Part shown: positions 24,740-34,758 of the stretch, in pieces
Numbering within the stretch: the first letter of the stretch is position 1
Layout of the letters: each line of letters opens with the position of its first letter
Assembly (NCBI GenBank): GCA_964447405.1
Contig: CAYUSP010000003.1
Span: forward strand, 248,001 to 312,000
Length of the DNA stretch: 64,000 nt
Source: JALNZF01 sp964447405
Lineage (GTDB): Bacteria > Nitrospirota > UBA9217
Reading direction: 5' to 3'
Program-made: the position numbers and the translations under genes
Notes under the pieces: generated by a model
What the model was told of the DNA's origin: nothing
The model's database searches: none
What the model saw: the letters and a program-made list of their open reading frames with translations, nothing else

Positions 24740-25384
24740 TCATTTCCGCATCTCCTCTTCAAGCTTGCCCGCCAGTTCCGGCTGTATTGCCTTGAGAGTC
24801 TTGAGCTCCTGGCTTGCTTCCTTCTTCATGCCAGTCGCGACATAAACACTCCCGAGGTGATAGTGCGCCAAAGGAGACTTTGCATTCAACGCGATTGCCG
24901 TCTTCAGACTGGATATTGCTTCGATGTTCCTGTTCATCCTCGCGTAGGATAGTCCCAGATAAATATGGCCATCCGCAAATCCGTGTTTAAGCTCTGTCAC
25001 TTTTTTGAACATGGAGATCGCTTCCTGATAGCGATTTGCGGAACCATAGGCCATACCGCAGTTGTAATAAGCCTCCAGAAAATCCGGTTTGAGTTTGATC
25101 GCCTTTTCGCATGCCCCGGCGGCTTTATCATATTGTTTCAAGCCCATGTAACCGGATGTCAGATTGATGAAGTACGCGGGTGAATCCGGATCCTGTTGTG
25201 TCGCCTTGGTCAGGAGATCCACCCCTTCCTGAAAACGGCCGGCTTGCACAGCATCCAGCCCCTTCTGCGCGATCGTTTTTGCCTGTTCCTTTGACTGTTT
25301 TCTGTTGCTTTCGCAGCCATTGTTCATTAAGACCACGGCGGCAGCAACCACAAACGCAATGCCGATCAGTCTGCTGTTTGCCAT
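24740..25384 (-). CDS. TPR-repeat lipoprotein
   Basis: This 214-residue protein has a lipoprotein signal (GIAFVVAAAVVLMNNGC). At least four TPR units follow, including QAGRFQEGVDLLTKATQQDP, FINLTSGYMGLKQYDKAAGA, YYNCGMAYGSANRYQEAI and AHYHLGSVYVATGMKKEA. Such proteins are protein-protein scaffolds in the periplasm, and no enzymatic domain is seen. It ends the minus-strand unit that starts with the outer-membrane protein 11 bp upstream. Confidence 0.85.
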   Translation of the reverse strand: MANSRLIGIAFVVAAAVVLMNNGCESNRKQSKEQAKTIAQKGLDAVQAGRFQEGVDLLTKATQQDPDSPAYFINLTSGYMGLKQYDKAAGACEKAIKLKPDFLEAYYNCGMAYGSANRYQEAISMFKKVTELKHGFADGHIYLGLSYARMNRNIEAISSLKTAIALNAKSPLAHYHLGSVYVATGMKKEASQELKTLKAIQPELAGKLEEEMRK

Positions 25385-25395
25385 AACACGCTCCC

Positions 25396-26103
25396 TTAAA
25401 ATGCGTAATATGCCGCAAGACCATAATAGTGCCGTTCTGTGCGCTGAAAATACATTGATTCTCCCTCAAAACCAATACCCAACCGGTGGGCATTCTGGAG
25501 ATTCTGCCAGAAGACAAGGCGGTAGTCAACCATGGACCTCGGATCTCCAAAGATCGAAATCGTGCGCGTTCCTTCATACCGGTTAACCTGGTTAAGCCGG
25601 TTCTTGACCGATACGGACGTAATAGGTGTATATCCTGCCTGAACCTCGATGCTGCCGACTGCGAGCGAATATTCAGCATTGATGCCGACCACAGGACCGG
25701 CAATGTCAAAACTGGTGATGCTATTGTCCAAATACGCACCGCGATAACCGGCACGGATGACCATGCCGAAGTCACCGCTCTTGATAGGATAGGACAGCAC
25801 AGCTGACCAGTCAGTTCGGTTCTCGGTGACTACGGGAGCGGCCAGCACTCCGCTCGCCGCATTGCCGTAGGGCAGCACAAAATACCGCACGGAATATTCG
25901 GAATACGATCCGGAAAGCTCGGCGCAGAGAGCCTGCAGACAATACCCCCGCACCATAACGCCGACCTTTGAGAGCTGTTCGTCCTGCTGGCTGGTGTCAG
26001 TGACGCCGCCAACTGAAATCCACGGGACGAGTTCCATGCAGAGGCCGGAGGATGCAAACAGCAGAGTGGAGCACAGTATTGTAATAACTGCCGCTTTTTT
26101 CAT
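25396..26103 (-). CDS. Uncharacterised outer-membrane beta-barrel protein
   Basis: The 235-residue protein has a signal peptide (AAVITILCSTLLFASSGLC). About ten amphipathic strands follow, and the C-terminus ends in YYGLAAYYAF, a terminal Phe typical of outer-membrane proteins. The chosen start is ATG 26103; ATG 26133 is an alternative because neither has a strong ribosome-binding site. I do not recognise a family. It is followed after 11 bp by the TPR lipoprotein, which may be its partner. Confidence 0.7.
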   Translation of the reverse strand: MKKAAVITILCSTLLFASSGLCMELVPWISVGGVTDTSQQDEQLSKVGVMVRGYCLQALCAELSGSYSEYSVRYFVLPYGNAASGVLAAPVVTENRTDWSAVLSYPIKSGDFGMVIRAGYRGAYLDNSITSFDIAGPVVGINAEYSLAVGSIEVQAGYTPITSVSVKNRLNQVNRYEGTRTISIFGDPRSMVDYRLVFWQNLQNAHRLGIGFEGESMYFQRTERHYYGLAAYYAF

Positions 26104-26164
26104 GTGGATGATACTATCTGTTTCATACGGCATTGGCAAGCGCGAAAGCAAGTTGAAGAAGCCC

Positions 26165-26196
26165 AAAAAAAACCCCGGGTTGCCCCGGGGTTTTGG
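26165..26196 (-). terminator. Rho-independent terminator after the large lipoprotein gene
   Basis: On the minus strand AAACCCCGGGG and CCCGGGGTTT form a GC-rich stem with a very small loop, followed by a run of T residues (the A8 run at 26165-26172 on the + strand). It lies 20 bp downstream of the stop at 26216. Confidence 0.85.
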
Positions 26197-26215
26197 AGTC
26201 TGATGGTTCCACTAC

Positions 26216-27802
26216 TTACAGGATATCGAGCGTCACGGTCTTGGAGAAAGCGTTGCCTTCCAGATCGCTCACATCAAAGTGAATGGTGATATTGTTCGCA
26301 GTGCCGGTAGCATTGTTCGCCAATGAGTGGGCTGTAAACGGCACGCGGTAAACAAGTTTGTTGGCCGTGCCCGGGAGATTGGTGTTAAATGGTGCTCCAG
26401 CGTGATTCAATGAATTGGTACCCCATGTGATGATACCCGCGGGCAGGGTGGTGACAACGCCGTTGACAATGGTCTGCGTTGTTGAGTTTGTTGCTTTCGA
26501 GACGACACGGTAGGTGCCGTATACATACTCGGGGAAGTTTACGTTGACAGTAAACGCCGCCGACGTCGTCCCTGTGCTGCCACTGTAATTGTCCGCGATC
26601 AGGGTTGTGGTGGAGCTAAGGCCATTCGCAGTATCATCCACTACATAGAACTTGCTTGCCAAATCGACATACTGGATCCCGCCGGAAACCATGGCAGTAA
26701 CCGTACCCTTTATCGCATAGAGCCAATTGGGGGTCCATCCAGCGGCATTTGCGATAGTGACAACCGTTCCCGTGGAATCGATCGCACCGGTTGCGGTGCT
26801 CAAGAGGAAGACATTGCCGTAACCTGTGGTTGTTGATGGAACCAGCGACAGCATGTACGATACCGTAATATCATCTGACGTCAGGCTGACCGGATAGTTG
26901 TAAACCATCATAATGCTCTGTCCAGACCTGACCGCAAAATCGTTGTTAACTGCATTCGCTGTGGATGTCGTGGCGGCCGTATATTCAAAGGTGATCGTTC
27001 CATTACCCGTACCGGCATTGTCCCAAATCATCAATTTATTGCTGCCAACCAATGCAATGGTGTCATTCCTGGTGGGTTTGATAAGATTGATCGCAACCGT
27101 TGTGCTTGAATCCGTCGAATTCCACATTGTGCTATTAGGATTACCATTTATATCATTGTCGGAGCCGGAGATACAGGAAGTCAAATATTGAAACACGCCA
27201 CTGGTGTCGGTCTTGGGCCGCGAACAGATCATATAGATGTCCCCATTCGCGAGTTCAGTGAAGGTAGCCTTCCCGTCCGCTCCGGTAACAGCGGAGAAGA
27301 AATCCCATGAATGCGTGCCTGATCTGGCCCATATGGTGACGCCGGCAGTAGGCACACCTGCATCCGTGGCAAGAACAGACAGCGTCACCGGCTTCATCAT
27401 CATGATCGTGCCCAGATTAACCATCATAGGAGTATTGTCACTTTCTGTCCAGAGATTAACGGTTCTTCTCATCCGTGCATAGCCCGTCTTGGTGATAGTA
27501 TACTGAAGATTTTGTCCTGCTGGCATGTTCGTGATCGCAAAGGTACCTGCGATGTCAGCATCTGTGCTGTTGCTCGTATAAACCGTATGTTTGGCGCCAT
27601 TTACGATAAATGTCACCTCTGCATCCGCGATTGGCTGCAGCGTGCCATCATCAACAACCCTGCCCGTGACAGAACAGACCGGATCTGCTATTGTCAGCGT
27701 CACGGTTAAACCTGTTTTTTGCTTCTCAAGAAGACCGCATCCAGTAACAGCCAAAGCAATAACAGCTAAGACCACGATAAATACTATTGTATTCTTTTTC
27801 AT
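26216..27802 (-). CDS. Large secreted lipoprotein with carboxypeptidase-regulatory-like (Ig-fold) domains
   Basis: This 528-residue protein has a lipobox (AVIALAVTGC) and GGAG upstream of ATG 27802. The N-terminal part carries a carboxypeptidase regulatory-like domain (SVTGRVVDDGTLQPIADAEVTF...GYARMRRTV). A second related segment follows (TLSVLATDAGVPTAGVTIWA...GKATFTELANGD). The rest is rich in Thr, Ser, Asn and Gly beta-strand sequence, with an Ig-like ending (SDLEGNAFSKTVTLDIL). It is probably a surface structural or adhesion protein. I cannot assign a specific role. Confidence 0.75.
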   Translation of the reverse strand: MKKNTIVFIVVLAVIALAVTGCGLLEKQKTGLTVTLTIADPVCSVTGRVVDDGTLQPIADAEVTFIVNGAKHTVYTSNSTDADIAGTFAITNMPAGQNLQYTITKTGYARMRRTVNLWTESDNTPMMVNLGTIMMMKPVTLSVLATDAGVPTAGVTIWARSGTHSWDFFSAVTGADGKATFTELANGDIYMICSRPKTDTSGVFQYLTSCISGSDNDINGNPNSTMWNSTDSSTTVAINLIKPTRNDTIALVGSNKLMIWDNAGTGNGTITFEYTAATTSTANAVNNDFAVRSGQSIMMVYNYPVSLTSDDITVSYMLSLVPSTTTGYGNVFLLSTATGAIDSTGTVVTIANAAGWTPNWLYAIKGTVTAMVSGGIQYVDLASKFYVVDDTANGLSSTTTLIADNYSGSTGTTSAAFTVNVNFPEYVYGTYRVVSKATNSTTQTIVNGVVTTLPAGIITWGTNSLNHAGAPFNTNLPGTANKLVYRVPFTAHSLANNATGTANNITIHFDVSDLEGNAFSKTVTLDIL

Positions 27803-28105
27803 GCTGTATCTCCTTTCACGACTGTAATGGGATATATTATTTCACGCAAAATACTTAATGCATTGTACGCAAATCTGTTGGTTTACGCGGAGTCATCCCC
27901 CCTTTCTGAAGAACAACATAAAGTATACATAGGGTTGCGCTTTCTGGCAGAGCTGGCTTGAACAATCCTATAGTTGCAGAACGTTAAAAGCGATCATGAA
28001 CACGGCCAATGGCGAATACAGCAAGGGAGTGCTACAAGTATTGCTAATAATTTCTCCAAAGTCAAGGAAGGCAGTGGGTTTTTCAGGAAAGTATAGGCAA
28101 GTAAA
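27803..28105. other. Intergenic region, nothing recognised
   Basis: No supported gene, RNA or clear terminator is visible. The region lies between the start of the large lipoprotein gene and the end of the hydrolase gene. The promoter of the lipoprotein gene is presumably in its first 100 bases. Confidence 0.5.
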
Positions 28106-28957
28106 TTACCAGCCTGTTGGCTCGTGGAGCGCGGAAAGAAAAGAAAGAATCCCTTTTCTGGTAGGTTCATCTGTCTGCGCCAGTACATGCCCGGGAGACA
28201 GAATCTCTCTGAATTCTTTTGGCGGAAGAGCAGCATTAAACAGCATGCGGCCATGATGGACAGGAACGATGGTGTCTTCGCTCCCGTGAATGATCATCAT
28301 TGGTACGGGCGCCACCCTGCCTATGAATCGCAGCGGGCTGTAATCATCATTCACCAGGTAGGACAAGGGATACTGGAACGGCCACCCGATTATGGATTCG
28401 GCGATCTTTTCCCGCGCCAGCAGGCGATAGCTTGAGAAGGGGCTGTCCAGGACAAGCGCCTTGATCCTGCCCTTATGGGGCGAGTTTGCAGCGGCATAGA
28501 CTGCGATGGCGCCACCCAGGCTTTTTCCGAAGACAATAATATTGTCGTGCTTTTGCCGCGGCAGTGAGAACAGTGCAGTCTGAAGCGCCGCCTCAGCATC
28601 AAGATGCACACCTCTCACATCAGGAGCGCCCTCCGATCTGCCATACCCGCGGTAGTCGAAGATGAACAGGCTATATCCTTCGTCAATGAGCCAGAGGTCT
28701 AGTTTCACATGAGTGCTGATATTCTCCACATTCCCGTGGCAGACGAGTATGGTCCCCTTCTCCTGCCGGGCCATGAAATACCAGCCATGCAGCATCAAAC
28801 CGTCGGAAGATTTAAAGTAGACATCAAGTGGCTGATATTTTCGCACCAGAGGGTCATCGACTATGTGCCGCGATGGTTTGAAAAAGAGGCCGGTGCAGCC
28901 TGTGGACTGTATCAGAAGACCAACAACGAGAAAAAGAAAAAGAGATTTTGTTCTCAT
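28106..28957 (-). CDS. Alpha/beta-hydrolase lipoprotein
   Basis: At 283 residues this is a serine hydrolase of the BEM46/YfhR-like kind. ATG 28957 is chosen because a lipoprotein signal follows directly (LFLFLVVGLLIQSTGC). The oxyanion region CHGNVEN, the FDYRGYGRSEG motif and the nucleophile elbow GKSLGG are present. The catalytic Asp (HGSEDTIVPV) and a C-terminal His (SPGHVL) complete the triad. The substrate is unknown. It lies 25 bp after dtd on the same strand. Confidence 0.88.
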   Translation of the reverse strand: MRTKSLFLFLVVGLLIQSTGCTGLFFKPSRHIVDDPLVRKYQPLDVYFKSSDGLMLHGWYFMARQEKGTILVCHGNVENISTHVKLDLWLIDEGYSLFIFDYRGYGRSEGAPDVRGVHLDAEAALQTALFSLPRQKHDNIIVFGKSLGGAIAVYAAANSPHKGRIKALVLDSPFSSYRLLAREKIAESIIGWPFQYPLSYLVNDDYSPLRFIGRVAPVPMMIIHGSEDTIVPVHHGRMLFNAALPPKEFREILSPGHVLAQTDEPTRKGILSFLSALHEPTGW

Positions 28958-28982
28958 GGATTGAGATGATACATTAAGCGCA

Positions 28983-29426
28983 TCACTCACGTGAATCGAT
29001 CCAGATCGTGACCGGCCCGTCATTTACCAGAGCTACATCCATCATGGCGGCGAATACGCCGGTCTGGACCGGGACGCCGGTTTGCCCCAGCCGTACAGCG
29101 AATTCTTCATACAAAACCTTTGCCTGGTCCGGCGCTTCGGCGCTCTCAAAGGAAGGCCGGTTGCCTTTCCGCGTTGAGGCCGCAAGCGTGAACTGCGATA
29201 CGACAAGGACGGCACCCCTGATATCCAGGACTGACAGGTTCATTTTACCCTGATCATCCTCGAATATCCTGAGCTGAGCTACTTTTTTTACGAGATAATC
29301 GATGTCGCTTTTCGTGTCGCCATTCACTACGCAGAGGAACACGAGCAGGCCCCGGCCGATCTCACCGGAAACCCGGCCATCAACCGAGACGCGTGCCGAG
29401 GATACCCGTTGGAGCAGTGTTATCAT
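28983..29426 (-). CDS. dtd: D-aminoacyl-tRNA deacylase
   Basis: The 147-residue protein has the usual Dtd length when started at ATG 29426 (MITLLQRVSSARVSVDGR). It hydrolyses D-aminoacyl-tRNA and glycyl-tRNA(Ala) as a homodimer. The signature motifs SQFTLAA and NDGPVTIWIDS are both present; the latter contains the cross-subunit Gly-Pro motif that excludes L-amino acids. A 12-codon longer frame has no support. Confidence 0.95.
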   Translation of the reverse strand: MITLLQRVSSARVSVDGRVSGEIGRGLLVFLCVVNGDTKSDIDYLVKKVAQLRIFEDDQGKMNLSVLDIRGAVLVVSQFTLAASTRKGNRPSFESAEAPDQAKVLYEEFAVRLGQTGVPVQTGVFAAMMDVALVNDGPVTIWIDSRE

Positions 29427-29545
29427 GTTTTCATTCTTATCATGTTTGAGCACCAGCGTCAATCCCTTTCAACACAATACCCTTGCAATGTTTGCATACA
29501 GGCTTTAATATATCCATCGTCATGCAACCGGTCACCGCTACTATC

Positions 29546-30571
29546 ATGGACCTGAAATCCCTTACGCCCCGCGAGCTCGACCGTTTCTGCCGAGAACAAC
29601 TCGGGCAGCGCCAGGGCCAGGGTACCCGCGTAGCTGTCCTGTTATACAGAAAACGGTTGGAAATCGTGGACGCGATGACGAATCTGAACAGGCCTTTTCG
29701 CGAACAGCTCAAGAGGCATGCCACCATTTCGTCCATCACCCTGGAGCATCGCAGCCAATCCGAGGACAAGACTGAAAAACTGCTCTACCGGCTTGCTGAT
29801 GGCAATACGGTGGAGGGAGTGCTTATCCCCGGTCCAGGTGGAAGATTGACACTCTGCATTTCATCGCAGATCGGGTGCGCCTCAGGCTGCGCCTTCTGCC
29901 TTACCGGGACCGGAGGGCTTGCGCGGAACCTTACCACAGCAGAGATCGTGAACCAGGTGTTCGCGGCACATGCGGTTGCCGGAGGCAGGACAATCTCCAA
30001 TATCGTTCTCATGGGCACCGGCGAACCGCTGGCGAATTATGATGCGATCAGGGCATTCATCGACATCGCGACAGACCGGGACGGGATGGGATTTTCTCCC
30101 AGAAAGGTGACGCTATCCACCTGCGGCCTGGCGCCGATGATAGAGAAGCTCGCCAATGACAAGGTGGACGTTAGCCTGGCGGTTTCATTGAATGCAACAT
30201 CTGATGCGGTTCGGAACAAGCTGATGCCCGTGAACAAGGTGTACCCCCTCTCCCTGCTCCTGCAGGCCATATGGTTCTATTGCAATACAACCAACAGGAC
30301 AGTAACCATTGAGTATGTCCTGTTCAAGGGCGTCAATGACTCGGACGTTGATCTCAAAGCACTCATGGAAATGCTCCGGGGCCTGCCCTGCATGATCAAC
30401 ATCCTGCTGTTTAATCCCTTCCCGGGCTGCTCTTATGAACGGCCGGACGAACAGCGCGCCTTTGATTTCCGCGATACGCTGGTGAACAATGGCTTCGTTA
30501 CCGTGGTCAGAAACAGCCGCGGCCGTGACATCGGCGCTGCCTGCGGGCAGTTGCGGGCGTCAGTGAAATAA
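29546..30571 (+). CDS. rlmN: 23S rRNA (adenine2503-C2)/tRNA methyltransferase
   Basis: This 341-residue radical-SAM enzyme methylates A2503 of 23S rRNA and A37 of some tRNAs. The iron-sulfur motif CASGCAFC gives ligands C111, C115 and C118. The methyl-carrying and resolving region is seen in GTGEPLANY and in the C-terminal RDIGAACGQ, with the conserved Cys at about 333. The start is uncertain: ATG 29546 (MDLKSLTPREL) fits the family, while ATG 29522 adds eight residues. It is divergent from dtd. Confidence 0.94.
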   Translation: MDLKSLTPRELDRFCREQLGQRQGQGTRVAVLLYRKRLEIVDAMTNLNRPFREQLKRHATISSITLEHRSQSEDKTEKLLYRLADGNTVEGVLIPGPGGRLTLCISSQIGCASGCAFCLTGTGGLARNLTTAEIVNQVFAAHAVAGGRTISNIVLMGTGEPLANYDAIRAFIDIATDRDGMGFSPRKVTLSTCGLAPMIEKLANDKVDVSLAVSLNATSDAVRNKLMPVNKVYPLSLLLQAIWFYCNTTNRTVTIEYVLFKGVNDSDVDLKALMEMLRGLPCMINILLFNPFPGCSYERPDEQRAFDFRDTLVNNGFVTVVRNSRGRDIGAACGQLRASVK

Positions 30572-30642
30572 ACTAGTTTGAGCGTATGGGCTTTAACCTC
30601 TCAACCATTCAAACCGCTCATGGAGTAACATGAAATACTTCT

Positions 30643-31689
30643 ATGAACCAATCCCTTATTACTGACATTAAATTCAACTGCGACGTTTCTGATGCGCAAT
30701 ACTGGGGGCACTTCTCCGTCTGCGGCCTCCTCCTGCGCTATCGCGACCTGTACCGCTCAGAACAGGGGCTCAAACCCTGGGCAATTATCGACAGAAAGAA
30801 GATCGGGGAATGGATCGGAGCCAAGGAAGCCCGCTGGCCGGAGATGGAAACACAGCGTTTCCGGAACCTGACCATCAACGGGAAATCCTATGATCCCTAT
30901 GACGTTGCCGGCATCAATCATGCTCTCGAAAAGCACCAGCTGGTCTACGGTGCGGGAATCGGCATGTACATGAAACCCACGTTCTTTCTGGCGCAACTCC
31001 GCAGCGTCCGCACTATTCAAGGCCTGATCGTATTCTCTTCGGGACGTGAACTCGTCAGGGACCTGTTGACTGCTCCCGGTATGCTCCAGGATAGGAACGT
31101 CTTTCTCCGGCAGGAACCTCTCGTCATACTGCTGCTCTATAAACACTCGGAGCTGAATACGCGGCAGGCGAAAAACCTGGAGGATGCGTTTGCGCGGTAT
31201 GGGTTCAGCGGCCGCAGGTTAATCGACAGCACGTTCGAAGAAAAGCTCGAGGAGATGGCTGATAAGTACGCAGAGGTGCTGCTGCGCCATGAACTGGCGG
31301 AAGCCGCTGAGGACGTTCCGGAATGGAAAGAGATACTCATCCTTGCGGAGGACCGGAAGGTGGAGCTCTATCTGCGCGCAATAAAGGACCTGCTTGCGGA
31401 CACATCAGATTGCGGCCCCTACCGGCTGATCATCGAGAACCGCGACCTCGGCGCACTGGGCTTGTCCATCGCACTGATGGAAGGCTTTCGCAAAAAGCTC
31501 TATCCGGGGATCCGCGAAGCGTTCGAGGCATTAACCGCGCACACGGACTGGACTGTCATGGAACGGGCGCGTCAGGCGGGCTATGCAAGGTTCAGGAAAG
31601 AACGGGATGAGATCGTCATGGCGTATCGTGAAGCGAAAGGGACCGCGAGGTTCATGACAGCACTGCGGGAACGCGTCCGGGGGATATAA
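30643..31689 (+). CDS. Conserved protein of unknown function (Sfum_1244-like)
   Basis: This is a 348-residue soluble protein without a signal peptide or membrane segment. Visible blocks are FNCDVSDAQYWGHFSVCGLLLRYRDL near the N-terminus, WAIIDRKKIGEWIG and HALEKHQLVYGAGIGMY. The C-terminal half is helical and charged. It reminds me of an uncharacterised family known from sulfate reducers and syntrophs (Sfum_1244), but I cannot verify that here. ATG 30643 has no strong ribosome-binding site. It stands alone between rlmN and a palindromic repeat. Confidence 0.75.
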   Translation: MNQSLITDIKFNCDVSDAQYWGHFSVCGLLLRYRDLYRSEQGLKPWAIIDRKKIGEWIGAKEARWPEMETQRFRNLTINGKSYDPYDVAGINHALEKHQLVYGAGIGMYMKPTFFLAQLRSVRTIQGLIVFSSGRELVRDLLTAPGMLQDRNVFLRQEPLVILLLYKHSELNTRQAKNLEDAFARYGFSGRRLIDSTFEEKLEEMADKYAEVLLRHELAEAAEDVPEWKEILILAEDRKVELYLRAIKDLLADTSDCGPYRLIIENRDLGALGLSIALMEGFRKKLYPGIREAFEALTAHTDWTVMERARQAGYARFRKERDEIVMAYREAKGTARFMTALRERVRGI

Positions 31690-31808
31690 CCACGGATTAA
31701 CACGGTTGTGACTCTACATTAATAAATTACAACCAAACAAGAGTATCACCTCATTAGTGCTTCTTATTATTTCATCATCATTGTTTAACCGTGTTCATCC
31801 GTGGTTAT
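31686..31808. repeat. Intergenic palindromic repeat element, copy 2
   Basis: The left arm AACCACGGATTAACACGGTT (31688-31707) is the near-perfect inverse of the right arm AACCGTGTTCATCCGTGGTT (ending 31806). About 80 bp of AT-rich sequence separates the arms. The same arms bound copy 1 at 5183-5297. It lies at the convergent ends of two genes and could act as a bidirectional terminator. Confidence 0.8.
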
Positions 31809-31825
31809 ATGATTTTTTGCGTGGC

Positions 31826-34693
31826 TCAGGGTTGAAACTGCTTCGACTTGACCCAGGAATCCACATCGCTATGCTCCATGGGCTCGGCGAACAGATACCC
31901 CTGACCAAAGGTGCACTGCAGTTCCGTGATCTTCGTCAACTGATGCTCCAACTCCACGCCCTCTGCGATCACATCGAAGTTCAGGCTGTTGGCAAGCGAT
32001 ATGATCGACAGGATCACCTCTTTGTTCTCCCCTGACGCGGATAGCTTCTTGATAAAGGAGCGGTCGATCTTCAAAGCACTGATCGGGAAGCGGTGCAAAT
32101 AGCTGAGCGACGAGTACCCCGTGCCGAAGTCGTCGATATGGATGCTGATTCCCATGTCACGCAGCCTGTTCATGATCATCACGGCGGTGTCGACATTATC
32201 CATGATCATGCTTTCAGTGATCTCGAACGCCAGAGAACCGGGATCGACCCCGGCTTCCCTGACCGCGACAGCGACTTTGTCGGGCAGGTCAGCCTGAGTA
32301 AATTGCTTGCCCGAGATGTTAACGCTCATTTTGAGCGGCGGCTGAGCGGGATACCGCTCCTGAAGCTGCTTGAGGTCGCGGCAAGCTTCCCGCAGAACCC
32401 AGTCACCGATCCTGATAATCTGTCCGTTTTCCTCGGCCAGCGGAATGAATTCCATGGGGTAGATCAGTCCCCGCTGCGGGTGGTTCCATCGGATCAGCGC
32501 TTCAAAACCGACCAGTTTATGCGTCTTCAGGTTGATGATCGGCTGATAGAAGACGATCAACTCCTTATGCTCCAGCGCTCCGCGCAGATCTGCCTCCAGC
32601 TGCAGACGGTCCAGGATGTTCGCATGCATTTTGCTGTCAAATATCTCAAAAGCCGCGCTGCCTTTCCCCTTTGCCTGATACATGGCTATATCGGCGTCCC
32701 GCAGGATCTGCTCGGGCCGGTCATACCGCTCCGAACCCAGGGCAATACCGATGCTCACGGAGGAGAAGACTTCATGTCCTTTGACATACAGCGGGTTCGC
32801 GAGCTTTGTGTGGATCCTCTCCGCAACATCAACCGCGTCCTTGAGCTCGTTGATGCTCTCCAGCAGGATGGCGAATTCGTCACCGCCCAGCCGCGCCACC
32901 GTGTCCCCGGGACGCAGGCATTCGGAAAGCTTGCGGCCAAGGACGATCAGAAGCTGATCGCCGATGATGTGGCCGAGGCTGTCGTTTATAATCTTGAAGC
33001 GGTCCATGTCCAGGAAAAGCACTGCGTAGAATTCTTCGGGACGGCGGCGTGAGGTGGTGATCACATGCGCGAGCCGGTCCATGAAAAGTGCCCGGTTCGG
33101 CAGACCCGTGAGCGCGTCGTGGAATGCGTCGTACACCAGCTGCTCCTCGGCTTTTTTTCTCGAGGTGATATCCGTCTGGGATCCAGCCATCCGGTAGGCA
33201 TTGCCGTCGCGGTTCCGGACCGCGAGCCCCCGGCTCAGCACCCAGCGGTAGGTTCCATCCTGGTGCATAATGCGGTACTCGTCCTCGAAGTGCGGATTTC
33301 TTCCCTGCAAATGAGCCGCGATCCTGGTTTCCATGTCCCCCCGGTCATCGGGATGTACACGGCTGAACCATTCCTCTGGGTGGTCGCTGATGTCCCGTTC
33401 GCCAAAACCGAGCATCGTTTTCCAGCGAACGGAATAATAGATTCGGTTGCTGCGCAAGTCCCAGTCCCACAGCCCGTCATTCGCGCCGCGCGCTGCCAGC
33501 GCGTACCGCTCCTCGCTCACGCGAAGAGCCTCCTCCGCCCTTTTTCTCTCGGTGATGTCGCGTGTATATTCGACTACATGGGAAATCCGGTTTTCGGAGT
33601 CCACGATGGGATACGTGTAGATCTCCCGCCAGATCTTCGTCCCGTCAGGACCCTCTTCCGCCTTCTCCTTCGCACACGGATCCCCGGATGCGAATGTCCT
33701 GTTTACGATGCAGTCGTCGCAAATGGCGTCCCGCCCACTCAGCGCCTCGTAGCAGGTCTTGCCAATGAAGTCTGCCAGCTTTTTTCGCTTAATCTGCGCG
33801 TACGCCTCATTCGCCCGCACGATGATAAAGTGAGAATCGATAATACAAAAGGGATCGCGGATGCTGTCAAAGATCGTGCTCAGGAAGGCCTCGGACTTTA
33901 CCAGGGCGCTCTCGGTGCGCTTTCGCTCGCCGATCTCCTGTTTGAGCTTGGCGTATCCGTCCTGCAGCGTTCTGGTCATGGCATTGAAATGCGAGGCCAG
34001 CTCGCCGAACTCGGTCTTGTCCTGGTAGGTAATGGTATGATCCAGGTCGCCTGATGAAATAACTCTCGTCGCGTCAACAAGGCTCTTGATGGGTCTGGTG
34101 ATCGCCCGGGCCAGGCGCACGGCGATGATGACGCCGAAGAGAAAAGACAGCGCAAGGGATATTGTGTGGATCACCCACGCGCGCTTGATGCTCTGCATCG
34201 CCTCCTGCGTCATAAGTTCGAGCTTGGCGCTCGCCTGCACCGACATATTCTCGGTCTTGACGAGCAGCTCGTTCCCGATTTCCGCGGCTTGAAGCTTCAT
34301 GGTATTGATCCGCTGGGCGTTCGAGGAAGCGGTGATATAGAGACTCATCGCTTTGCCGTATTTTTCGATCAGCGTTTGAACTTCTGTAATCTGGAGGGCA
34401 ACATCGGGCGCGTGATGGCAGGCGGAGCATTTTTGGGCTGTCTGATCAAGCTTGGTAACGTGTTCGGCAATGCCGTCAAGGTGCTGACCGAGCGTGGTAT
34501 TAACGGTGTAGAGGTCCGATTGGACGGTCTGGATGGACATGATCAAGTGCTGCCTGAGGCCGACGATCTGGTGAAGGTCGATAAGACGGCTCAGGGTCGC
34601 TGTTGTATTTCTGATCGAAAAGGTCGTGAATGCGGCACCCATTGCGGTGAATGCAAACACGGAGAGCAGAAAATACAGGATCTTTCGCTTCAT
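31826..34693 (-). CDS. Heme-motif sensor GGDEF/EAL protein (c-di-GMP turnover)
   Basis: The 955-residue protein has an N-terminal membrane helix (6-26) and a periplasmic sensor domain with one CxxCH motif (CSACH, residues 89-93). A second helix (about 175-195) is followed by HAMP and two PAS domains (about 265-390 and 395-515). The GGDEF domain has an intact active site (RLGGDEF) and an inhibitory RxxD site five residues before it (RPGD). The EAL domain keeps EALIRW, NISG, ITES, DDFGTG and LKID. Both synthesis and hydrolysis of c-di-GMP are therefore possible. A covalently bound heme would let it sense redox state or gas. It lies 65 bp downstream of the PhnD-like gene. Confidence 0.94.
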   Translation of the reverse strand: MKRKILYFLLSVFAFTAMGAAFTTFSIRNTTATLSRLIDLHQIVGLRQHLIMSIQTVQSDLYTVNTTLGQHLDGIAEHVTKLDQTAQKCSACHHAPDVALQITEVQTLIEKYGKAMSLYITASSNAQRINTMKLQAAEIGNELLVKTENMSVQASAKLELMTQEAMQSIKRAWVIHTISLALSFLFGVIIAVRLARAITRPIKSLVDATRVISSGDLDHTITYQDKTEFGELASHFNAMTRTLQDGYAKLKQEIGERKRTESALVKSEAFLSTIFDSIRDPFCIIDSHFIIVRANEAYAQIKRKKLADFIGKTCYEALSGRDAICDDCIVNRTFASGDPCAKEKAEEGPDGTKIWREIYTYPIVDSENRISHVVEYTRDITERKRAEEALRVSEERYALAARGANDGLWDWDLRSNRIYYSVRWKTMLGFGERDISDHPEEWFSRVHPDDRGDMETRIAAHLQGRNPHFEDEYRIMHQDGTYRWVLSRGLAVRNRDGNAYRMAGSQTDITSRKKAEEQLVYDAFHDALTGLPNRALFMDRLAHVITTSRRRPEEFYAVLFLDMDRFKIINDSLGHIIGDQLLIVLGRKLSECLRPGDTVARLGGDEFAILLESINELKDAVDVAERIHTKLANPLYVKGHEVFSSVSIGIALGSERYDRPEQILRDADIAMYQAKGKGSAAFEIFDSKMHANILDRLQLEADLRGALEHKELIVFYQPIINLKTHKLVGFEALIRWNHPQRGLIYPMEFIPLAEENGQIIRIGDWVLREACRDLKQLQERYPAQPPLKMSVNISGKQFTQADLPDKVAVAVREAGVDPGSLAFEITESMIMDNVDTAVMIMNRLRDMGISIHIDDFGTGYSSLSYLHRFPISALKIDRSFIKKLSASGENKEVILSIISLANSLNFDVIAEGVELEHQLTKITELQCTFGQGYLFAEPMEHSDVDSWVKSKQFQP

Positions 34694-34758
34694 GCCGTTG
34701 TCTGCCGCGCTTGTGGCGCCATGGAATGGTGCTGCTTCACGCGATACCGCCTTCCTTG